A stretch of DNA of 64,000 nucleotides from Girardinichthys multiradiatus (Eukaryota > Chordata > Actinopteri > Cyprinodontiformes > Goodeidae). The notes beneath the pieces are model-generated. The model was not told the origin of the DNA and ran no database searches. It saw only the letters and a program-made list of their open reading frames with translations. A program made the translations under genes and the position numbers. Shown here one piece after another: positions 12,001 to 24,000 of this stretch; position 1 is the first letter of the stretch, and each line of letters opens with the position of its first letter. The DNA is taken from assembly GCF_021462225.1 (NCBI RefSeq), contig NC_061816.1, positions 24,227,049-24,291,048 on the forward strand. The letters run 5' to 3'.

Positions 12001-15000
12001 TAAATGTGAAAAGGGTTTGCCATCCACTGTTGATTACAGATCCTGGCTCTTTAATGGATCAAACAAGTTCAGGAACACAAAAGAAAATTACACATCAATG
12101 TTTTATTGCAAAATGAAACAAATTCAAGATTCAAAGCATTCACGCAAAATAATGCCGCAAAATTCATCTATTTATTAGCATTCAAAGAAGAACAGTAAGT
12201 AGCCCAGCAACATCTGATAAAACCCAGTACCAGCACAGAGCGAAACAAGTCTGTAAGAAGCAACTTTAATGCATGTTGGGGAAGTTGGCATGGATCTGTA
12301 AGCAGAGTGCCCTGAATGCTGACCACGAGTAATGCAACTCGTAGTTCTGTACATACAGTAATGCAACTGTATGTTCTGCTGTCATGGCATGAAGCCATGA
12401 CAGCAGAACATACAAAGAAACAACATCCATCCACTGAGTTGGCTTTGTTATTACTATGCAACATTTACTCTAATGCCATTGAAAGGAGTAACGACAAACT
12501 CACATGAGCGCACACACACCTGGAGCAAACTGCACTGTAACACAGATTCATGCTGCTGTACAAACAACAAACAACACACTAATCTGTTTTGATCACTGTT
12601 TTGGTCTTGGGTGCTGGGGACACGTCATACCAAGGCCTCAGAACCTATTTTTGTTCCCATTTATCAGTTTCATAACATCACTGGTTGGAAGCATCACTCT
12701 GACTCGCATCTAAATAATCATAAAACATTTTATGGAATATCAGAGCAAACGCTGAGGAATAAAAGATTATTTTATCTCAGTTCTTTCCATCAGTTTATTG
12801 ATTTTAACAGCAACTAGAATGCTGTTATATTTGTAGCAGTGAGCCCATAGAAACACGATTCACTGCAGTGAACATGACCATGAAGAGTTCTGACAGAGCA
12901 ATGTGTCCAGGCTGCTGGGATTAATATTCTGTTGAGTCAGCACACGTAACTGATTGGCTGAAAGTAATCATGTTCAGTCATATGTTCCTAAAGGCAGACT
13001 GTGCACCTCATAACCTGACGCATTTATATTCATCCAGATCCACAATTATTTTCTGTAGATTAGAGGAACATCAAACTAAAGATATGTCCAGCCTCTTTGA
13101 AGCTCACATATCTAAGATTTTACGTACATATCCATGCACAGAAAGACACGTCTTCACTCCTCTGACCAAGACTGAGACTGAGCTCAAAGCATCCTCTGTT
13201 CCACAGGTAGGAAGGTGTTTGCTGTACATGTCAAGTTTTGACCTCGCTAAGCCTTTAAAATTAGTTTTCAAATAAGTCATGAACATGTGATATGTTTTCA
13301 TCTTTCAGAGTTAAACTGAATGCATACTTGTTTTGTTTTTTTTAAAGCATGTCTCATTAGATCGGGAATTAGACCCAGTGCTGCATCTTAAAGTAGAATC
13401 CATATGTTTCTTAATGACGATTTAGAGAAGAACAGAGCAACCGGATTTATCAAACCTGATCCAGTTGGCTGATACTTGGCTGTGGAATAGTAGGAAGAGT
13501 AGTTGTCTTGCAATCAGAAGGTTGTGGGTTCGATTCCAGCTTCCTTCTGCCATATGTTGATGTGCCCCTGGGCAAGGCACTTAACCTCAAGTTGCCTACC
13601 GATCTGCGTATCGGTGTATGAATGTGTGAGCGTTAGTGAGTGCGATTGGGTGAATGTGGCTCTAGTGTAAAGCGCTTTGAGCGGTCTGTGTGACTGGAAA
13701 AGCGCTATATAAGTTCAGTCCATTTACCATTTCATTCTTTAAAGTAACATCAAGATTCATTCTGTTTTATCTTCATACATCTGCAATTGAGACAATCCAG
13801 CTGTTTACAATTTGGTTCTAAATACCAAAAAAGAGGAAGTCCTGGCAGAACCACCAGAAGCAACGCAGAACCAACACCCTCAGAGTGACCTCCCTGGGCC
13901 GACAGGAAAGCTGTTGGAGCCGAGACTGAAAATACTTCCAGCTGAAAGACAGAGAACTAAAATGTGACAGAACCAGAGAGCAGACAGAACCAGGCTGCAG
14001 ACAGAACCAGACAGCATAGAGAACCAGGTCTCTGACAGAACCAGATAGCAGAAATTAAAGTTTGTGAAGTCCTTAAAGTATGCAGTTGAACAGGGTGCTG
14101 AGTTAATAAACATTTTTCAAAATTCTAACAAGTCATATGAAAACCATGAGGGAACATGCTAATGTTAGCTTGCGACACCAGCAAAGGGTTCCAGATATAA
14201 TCAGTTAGATGTCAGGAGGAGTGAGATGGGAGTTAATTCTAGGTTTGGTGGTCATTTGTCTTGATGTATAAACAGATGTACTGAGGATTTCAGAACTTAC
14301 CAGCTAAACCCTAAAGAGCATGACTAACTGTCTACTTTCCAGATCCATATGAAGCTTTCCAAAGCAAAATGAAATCTCTCCCTGTTTTTACATGTAAAGC
14401 AACTGTGAGAAAGTTGCTCTGATGTGCAGCTCACAGTTCTTACGGTTTGTGCGGTTCTGGTCTCACTTCTTATATAAAAAGAAATGATTAATGATCACTC
14501 AGGGCAGAAAAACTGCACAAAAATAATGTTCTACCTATCTTCTTTTTGTCTTCCATTCTTAGAAAAAAAAATCTGAATTGGTTAAAATCGAATTTACAGA
14601 AACTGGAAATCAAAATAAAACCCTGACTGGTCCATTGCTACATTTAACACCACAAGGGTTTTATTTTATTTACCTTAAGGATAAAGCAAGCCAACAGTAA
14701 AAAAAAACAAAAAAACATGTAAAGAAGTCTGAATCCCACCATGTTACCAAGATTTTTCATGTACAGTTATTTTTATGTCTTGTTTATAAACATTTAGCTA
14801 AAAATATATGAACAGTCCAATAAAGTAGAACAGTCCCACAGTCCCAGCAAGTCTTAGCACGTCCCTGTGGCCAGAGGAAAAGAGTCCAGCTGATTTTACA
14901 CAAGACAGTTACGTATTCCTTTAGGTAAAACAACAACTTCTGAGACAGAAAAGTTTTGTTTTAACCCTACAGGAGCATTAAAAAGACACCACAAGGCTAA

Positions 15001-18000
15001 ATCTTAGATACAGGAGAACTGCAGCCAAATAAAATATAAAGCTGGGATGGTTCTGTTAACAAACAGCATGGGTCCATCTAATTCTGAAGCAAAACTCAAG
15101 CGGTGTACCCGCTCATGGCAGAGCCTGCAGGAACTCCATGGCCCTCTCTAAAAGAGGGCTTATAACTTGCTTTAAGTTGGACATCCACATAAAGAATTCC
15201 TCTGGCATGTTAGCATTTAGCATCTTCAGGATTTGGCCCCACAGAAGGTCTGGATCTGCAACGACACACATTCGAAGCAGGGTTTTAGCTAAAAGAAACC
15301 AGACCAGGGCTGACAACAGCAGCATGAAACTGGGCCTTCCACACAACTATTACAGGAAACACAAGGACATTCAGCAGAGGTCCAAATCACAGTCCCTGTG
15401 TTGTAATCAGACAACCAGAGTAATACACAATGATCAACCATCAGTGGTTTCACCACAGTTTTTACATTGAAGGTATGATTAAGCTCTGTTGGGGGAGTGA
15501 AAAAACAGAAGCTGGAGAAACAGCTTCCTCTGGAAAAGAAACAGGAAATTCCCAAATAAACTCCAGAAAACATCAATCCAGAAGGTAGACATCAGTGTGC
15601 CCACAGAGAGATAACACACACAAAGGTAGGAAGGAGGAGTGCTGGCTACATACTCTGTTCACCATGACGACACACTGATTTTCACACATGTGAAACCCAG
15701 TATCAGCAGCGGTAGTACCAGCCTCTGCTGGGGTATGTTGCTGGGCAAGACTTAACAGATTCAAATCCTTGCTAAGTTTGGGGACTGCATCAGTGTGAGG
15801 GAAAGGCAAAGGTTTCAACAAATACAGTACTAAACTATTCACACCCCTCAACATGTTTGAACAGCAACATTTAGTGGCAGACAATACAGTTTTATCTATA
15901 AAAACTCTGAAAAGTGTTACAAGCATTTGTATTCATCCTGTTGTCCTCCTTGGTCTATGCTTATTTAGCCCTTTGTCAGCTATACATAGCCCCAAAGACA
16001 TAGCCCTAGCTAGTCTTTGGATCTATGTCTCCAGCAGCTGTGCACATCCACAGACTCAAACCTGTTTCATATTCTTCAAGATTGAAAGGAAGATGTCTGT
16101 GAACAGTGGTTTTTAAGTCTTGCCACAGATTCTCAATTGAAGACAAGTATTCCTACAGCACGATGCTGCCACTACCATGTTTCACAGTGGGGATAGGGTG
16201 TTGTGCAAGGTTAACTTGCCACCATGTGCAGGGTTTTGTTGTAGAGTTCACATTCCTCTGATCAGAGCAGCTTCTTCCACAGGTTTGCTATGCCTTAATG
16301 CCATTTTTTCTTGGTTGTCTCAGAGTGAAGGGGACTAAATACATCCGCATCTTCTGTTGTACTGTTTGCTGGTCTCCAATAAGATGCATGATGTGTGTGG
16401 TTGCAATGAGACAAAATGTGCAAAAGTTTATGAATAAACCCACCATCCTAGGATTAAATGACTACAGACCTGTAGCCCTGATGTCTGTGGTCATGAAATC
16501 CTTTGAGCGGCTGGTGTTGAAGCACCTGAAAGACATCACAGGCCCCCTGCTGGACCCCCTGCAGTTTGCTTACTGAGCAAACAGGAGGGCAGATGATGCT
16601 CTCAACTTAGGTCTACACTTCATCCTGCAACACCTCGACCGTCCAGGGACGTACGCCAGGATCCTATTTGTAGACTTCAGCTCGACCTTCAACACCATCA
16701 TACCAGACATCCTCCACTGAAAGCTCACCCTGCTCAACATCCCAGCCTTCACTTGTCAGTGGATCAACAGCTTCCTGACGGACAGACAGCAGCAGGTGAG
16801 ACTGGGGAGCATCTTCTCCCGCACCAGATCAATAAGTAATGGTGCCCCCCAGGGTTGTGTTCTAACCCCACTCCACTTCTCCCTGTACACAAATGACTGC
16901 ACTTCAGCGAACTCGTCCGTGAAACTCCTGACGTTTGTAGATGACACCACTGTCATTGGTCTGATCCAGGATGGTGATGAGTCTGCATACAGACAGGAGG
17001 TGGATCGGCTGGTACACTGGTGTTGTCAGAACTACCTGGAACTCAACCCACTCAAGACTGTGGAAATGGTGGTGGACTTTCGGAGATCACCACAGCCCTC
17101 ACCATCCTCAACAACACCATGTCAGCTGTGGACCACTTCAGGTTCCTAGGAACCACCATCTCTGATGACCTGAGATGGTCCTCACACATAGACACTGTTC
17201 GGAAGAAGGCCCAGCAGAGACTGTACTTCCTGAGGCAACTCAAGAAGTACAACCTTCCACAGGAGCTGCTAGTCATCTTCTACACTGCCATCATTCAGTC
17301 TGTCCTGAATGAACAGTCAGTGGTGGTTCAGCTCATCCACAAAACAGGACATGTACACACTGCAATGAATAATCAGGTCGGCAGAGAGAATAATCAGGGC
17401 TGACCTTCCCTCCATCCAGGACTTATACAGGTCTAGGGTCAGAAAAAGAGCTGCAGAAATCTCTGCAGACCCCAAACACCCTGCACATAAACTGTTTAGA
17501 GTTTTACCTTCAGGCCGTTGCTACAGAGCAGTGTTTACTAAAACCAGCCGCCACAGAGACAGTTTCTTCCCCCAGGCTGTTTCTCTGATGAACATTTAAT
17601 AGAGTACCAAACAACTGCATACCGAAGTTGCAAATGCACCTTTGTATATATGTATATTTAAGGACATAAAGATATATGCATAAATACATCTTATAACGCA
17701 GCTTTGTAAATATGTATATTTAAGGACATAAAGATATATGCATAAAAATATATAAATAAATATATCTTATAACGCATTAAACAAAAAACAAAAAAATAGA
17801 GAGCAAAGTGTACTGGAGTCAAATTCTTTGTTTGTATGAACGAACTTGGCAATAAAGCTGATTCTCAGTCAGTCAGTCATTCATTTTCTACCGCTTATTC
17901 CATAGTGGGTCACGGGGGGGCTGGTGCCTATCTCCAGCAGTCTACGGGCAAGAGGCAGGGTACACCCTGGACAGGTCACCAGTCCATCGCAGGGCAACAC

Positions 18001-21000
18001 ACAAACAACCATGCACACACTCATTCATACACCTACAGTCAATTTAGAGAGACCAATTAACCTAACAGGCATGTCTTTGGACTGTGGGAGGAAGCCAGAG
18101 TACCCGGTGAGAACCCACGCATGCACAGGGAGAACATGCAAACTCCATGCAGAAAGACCCCAGGCCAGGAATTGAACCCAGGACCTTCTTGCTGCAAGGC
18201 AACAGTGCTACCAACTGCACCACTGTGCAGCCTAAAGCTGACTCTGATTCAGAATACTTTGGCAGAGATTTGAGTGAAAAGAATGGTTCTCCTTCCAGGT
18301 ACTGGTTTCTCATTTTAGTTACTGATTCTTATGTCAAAAAAGTTTGAAGCACATTTTATAGAAGAAATGATTTACCTTGAGGTTGATCAGCTCCACCTGT
18401 GAAAAAAAAAACAGAAAGCAAGTCAATCTAGAGTGGTACATAATACTCAGTACAGTATAGTAAAGTTTACAACACATTGTCTTAATAAAAATAGCTAAAT
18501 CCCTTTAGCAGTATTTAGTGACTGTAGGAGCCACCGTCTCTTGTTTTCCCAGATCTTATGGCTAATTATGACACAAGGCAAATCAGATATAACACCTTCC
18601 AAATGGTAAAATGATAAAAGTCATCCATCCTTTGTTTTTGCTTTCAAGCAGACAGACCACCGGCTAGAGAACTATTGATCAAGATCACTTTAAAGACTGG
18701 ATTCTTGGCATTGAAGTGAAGGTGGATGACTAAAAGCCTTTGCACATTACTGTTCAATTTTAATGTTGAGCACTTACAGTGCTTTTACATCACAAGGCAC
18801 TTTCATATTCATAGAGCACTGCTTAATCTTCACAGCTTTAAAAGCTACAAAGTGCTGCTACAGTCAGGAACATGCAGCTGAAAGCACCAGAGCTAAAGAT
18901 TAGAGTCCCTCCTAAAAACTACACTAAAAAGCTGCGTAGCTCCGCCTTGCTTTCTGAGCTCCAGCTGTTCTACTGCCCACATACCAAAAGCATAGGAACA
19001 TACCTTGATTATCGTAGCCAGGGTCCACTGCACGACCTGGTGCAAAAGAAGTCAAATTTGTCAGGTTAGAGGTTTATTATCTTTTAAATGATGCAGACTT
19101 GAAAGAGCAACAATGAAACTGTCAGCAAAACTGTTTTACATCTTTTGAAAATTCAAAATTTGCTGACACGTTTTTCATGTGTTACTGGGGTTTGGTTGAG
19201 TCATGAAAATGACCTGAGAGGTTTTGCCATTTATTAAAGGTTAACAGACCTGCTGCATCATATACAATATCACAAAAGTATTCACACCTCTTAAATTCCA
19301 CACTTTTCCCATCCATATCACAACCTTCAATTGATTTTATGTGACAGACCAACACAAAGCAGTGCATAACTATGTACGGTAGTTGCATTTGTATTCAGCC
19401 ATCCTGAGCCACTACTTTGTAGGACCACCTGGCTGCAGGTCTTTGGATTTGTCTATAGCAGCTTTGAACATCTGCAGACAAAACAGCTCAAGATCAGGAT
19501 TGAGAGCATATGTGAATATTCGTTTTAGATCTTGTCACAGTTTCTTAGTTGGATTTAGGTCTGTACTTTGACTAGGTCATTCTAACACATGAATCTGTAA
19601 TCCAATAGCATCTATATCTGTATGTTTAGGGTGGTTGTCTTGCTGGAAGGTAAACTTCCACCACAATCTCACATTTTTTGCAGGCCCGCTTCTGTGATTC
19701 ACCACTGACAGGTTTTCTTCCAGGATTGTCCTGGATTTAGCTCCATCCATTTTCCCACCACCCTGACCACTTTCCCTGGCCCTGGTAAAGAAAAGCATCC
19801 CCACAGCATGATGCTGCCACAACTATGTTTCAGAGAGGAAAGAAGGTTGAATGCATAAAAAATTCAAGGTGCATGAATACTTTAAAAAGCTCTTAATATA
19901 ATCATGCTAAAAACCAAAACAACCATGTGGTTTTAGTTTCAGTAAAATGCCTGCAGTTTTTCTCTTCTTCTCTGTTTCTTTAGTGGAAGAAAAACAAATT
20001 CCTTCCACATTGAGATATAACAACAATAAGCAACAGTTTTACTTAATGCCTCAGGGCATCAAGCTGTTAGCATGAAGATCAGATAATTTAAATGATGACG
20101 GATGAGTGAGAAATGTATGGAAGCAAATAGTTACCATATTTCAAATGAAAAAGCATTATCAGAAATGCCTTTTCATTTTAAGAATGTGGCTGCATTGTTG
20201 GACTCATAAATGAAATTAGTTATCAATAATCCTCTTTGCATTTTAATTTTCTTCTTCAAGACTGCTCATTCTTTCACTTAATTAAAATGAAAAAGAAAGA
20301 CATTTGAGATTTATTTTTCAAAATGTACTCCAGCAAATAGATACCAAAATTCAATTTGAAATGTAAAATTTTAAAATGAAAAAGCATTTCCAGAAATGCT
20401 TTTTCATTTTAAGAATGTGGCTACATTATTTGACCCATAAATAAAATTAGTAATCAATCATCCTATTTGCATTTGCATTTTCTTCTTCACGACTGCACAT
20501 TTTATGCCATAATCAAAAAGAAAACAAAGCAGACATTGCTTTTTCGTTTTCGTGGTCTGCCCGCAAAGTACTGCCCAGAACGAAAAAGCATTCCGAGCGG
20601 CGGGCGCAGCAGAGTGACGTCAGCAGCCGCTATTCCTCAGCTCCCTGCTGACCGAGCTACCCATCTTGTTCGGTAGGGGGCGCTGTGCACGTCTGCATTG
20701 CATTACATTGCAAATTGATTGAATTGCAGCAGGGCCCACCTCAGTTTGTGGCAGTGCCAGGCAGAACTGGTAGTTCCGGTGGCAGCCTTATGGCCTGGGA
20801 CATCCAGCGTGTTTTTAAGCATTTATTTATAATTTTCTGTGAGTGACAATTCAGAATAGCCGCTCATGCTCTATAATAAACCGGCTGTTTGTGCAATAAA
20901 TCTTCGTCATCCTTTCAGCACGTCACACATACACATAGTGCTATTTATTTTCCATGTCAAATAAATACAATCACCTTATGTTATGGGTCTAAAGCTGTTT

Positions 21001-24000
21001 ATTAAATAATAATCAATAATGAAATAATTATTTAAAGGTAACAGGCTATAACAACAATGACATCCCATTTGCCGATAATCAGCATCAGCTTCCACAAAAA
21101 CAGCGGCAACCGCATTGGCAAGCTTTTATGGCCGGTCAGGCACCTTCTGGCATCTTCGCGGAATCCCCTGCCACCCTGCGGCAGGTTGTGGTAGTTCCAG
21201 TGGCAGGCTGTGGCAGTTCCGCCACAGCCTGCCACCGGAACTTCTAGTCCTGCCACTGCCACAAATTGAGCTCGGCTCTGCTGCAATTCAATCAATTTCT
21301 CGGCACGTTTGCAATGTAATGCAATGCAGACATGCACAGCGCCCCCTACCAAACAAGATGGGTAGCTCGGTCAGCAGGGAGCTGAGGAAGAGCGGCTGCT
21401 GACGTCACTCTGCTGCGCCCGCAGCTCGGAATGCTTTTTTGTTCTCAAGTTCTGGGCAGTACTTTGCGGGCAGATCACAAAAACGAAAAAGCAATGTCTG
21501 CTTTGTTTTCTTTTTGATTATGGCATAAAATGTGCAGTCGTGAAGAAGAAAATGCAAATGCAAATAGGATGATTGATTACTAATTTTATTTATGGGTCAA
21601 ATAATGCAGCCACATTATTAAAATGAAAAAGCATTTCTGGAAATGCTTTTTCATTTTTAAATTTTACATTTCATATTGAATTTTGGTATCTATTTGCTGG
21701 AGTACATTTTGAAAAATAAATCTCAAATGTCTTTTTCATTTTCATTTTAATTAAGTGAAAGAATGAGCAGTCTTGAAGAAGAAAATGCAAATGCAAATAG
21801 GATTAATGATTACTAATTTCATTTATGGGTCAAATAATGCAACCACATTCTTAAAATGAAAAAGCATTCCTGAAAATGCTTTTTATTTGAAATATGGTAA
21901 CGATTTGCTTCCATAGAAATGATCATGAGTGGATAGAGTCAAAACAGAACTGGCAGTTGTTCTGTCAAAAGGAAATGTCTGAGACTAATTACAGTTTGTT
22001 ACAAGAAATCTGTGTGATGGGTTACAAATGTGCAGAGAAATATTATCACTGCCACACATGTTGGTACCAGACAGAGGCTTTCTCACAAACTACTACCTGC
22101 TGATGGCCAGCACTAGCAGCTTACTGGACCTTTGGTCCAAGCAATGGAACCAGACTGGAAGCATGACATTCTAGTCTCCTCAAACCACTGCAGAACATCA
22201 GCTATCAGGCAGATCTAAACATAAAAAACTGATTTGTTCTTACCTCCAGAGCGTCCTCCATCGGGCTTGTAGCCCCCATCGCTAACATCAAACAGGTCTT
22301 TGTCATCAAAGTGTCCTCCTCCTAGACGAAATCACCAACATAGAGCAGTTCAGGTTCTAACCACAGAACAGGATGCACCTCCCACATATCAAGACAAATC
22401 AATGTGCACCATGGGCTCTGATTGGCGCTTTGCAATGTGTGAACTCAGCCTTCATTGGAGCTTCACAGTTTTAGATTTGGGCCAGACAGCTTCAGTTAAT
22501 GGATGAAGCTGCTTTCACACAGCACCAGCTGTTCACTCACCTCCACCACTTGGAGATTTGATTGCAGGTTTCTTTGGTTCTAGGGTGGAGCCTGCACACA
22601 GGGACAGAACCTCAACATCTGATTAAGCATGTAATGCAACTCTCTGCCCTACATTTAGATTAAATACTGGAAAATAAATCTACAGTTCCTAACAAAGTTT
22701 CACACAAGCTTTCACACTAGGAAAATGTTCCATAGTTTTCTACATATTTATAAATGAAATAATCTATGAATGTTTGTGATGTGACAAAATGTGGTGTATG
22801 AAGACTTTTCACTATTCTGTATATAACTGTGCTTAGACAATAGAGAAGCATGGAGCATTTAAAGTCAGACAAACCTCCTGTTTTTTTTTTTTTTCCTACC
22901 TGGTTTGAGAGCGTCCTCCAGATTAAACCCAAAGCCACCTGCAGGAGAAAGCACCCCTGATCAGGTGACTTCACCAATATACTAACGGATGAAAACATGG
23001 GTCCCTATTTAGTCTTCGCATCTGCTCTATTGCATCTACAAGCTACAGTAAAACTACAGAAATATGGGACCCCAACCTACCAGAATCTCCCGAACTTGGC
23101 TTTTTTGGATCTGTACAAATAAAACGTTAACAATGAAATAAGAAAGGACAAACATTAATACATTTGCAGTAAGATAGGTCTGAGGAGCAGCTAAACTGGG
23201 ACACATTAATGCCTTTTAGTTCCAAAATGATGATCACAATGCTGCTGGTTTATTAGTCATGTGCTTATCTGTAGTTCTGGAAAGCGGATGTTTTTTTACC
23301 TAGTCCAAATTCAATTCAATTCAATTCAAACATACTTTATTAATCCCAAAGGGAAATTAACCCTAAATCCATCCAAAATGTCCAGCCCACCTGAAGAGGA
23401 GAGAAGCAGAGCAGCTCAGATGCCACACTTTAAAACAGAAGACCAAAGAGAGGTATAAACTGATTATCCCTGCAGGACAAAAGGCCACAGATTCCGAATC
23501 GATGGTTCATCCAGGTAAAACATGGTCCTGTTTCAACCCTGTCTGATCACTACACAATGTACTCAGTTTAAAACATGTTCAACAAACTCAGCCACTGTAT
23601 GATGGGTTCTGCATGTACTACAGAGTTCAGGAAGTCTTTCAGGAAAGTAAAGCCCATTCAGCCATGTTCTATTCAGCCATCTGAGGCATTACTCTTTTTG
23701 AGGCAGCGAGCTCTTCAGGCCCTGCAGCAACATGAAACAATCATGGTTTCATGTCTGAAAAGGTAGCCATAGCAACCTGTGCGTGACAACATCTGGGTCA
23801 TGCTTGTCAGAAAAGAAAGAGTGGTATCTGTTTTGGTTTTTTCCGTGTGTCTCACTGCCCCTCCCTTGAAGAAATGCTAATGCGTCTCGGAACTTTCAAC
23901 GGTTTTACTTCTGAAGCAGCTCAGATACACAGCAGATCAAACTTACATCAACATCATTTCAAAGTTTTTCTGGAGATAATAGTCCTTGTGAAATTTGATG

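Noticed and set aside
13500..13560. A tRNA gene from the box B-like sequence
   Set aside because: Box B is present but no cloverleaf can be drawn and the sequence continues as a SINE body and tail.
20673..20684. Claim that CTCF certainly binds the fold-back arms
   Set aside because: Only the core motif is seen; the flanking bases differ from the full consensus, so it is reported only as a hypothesis.
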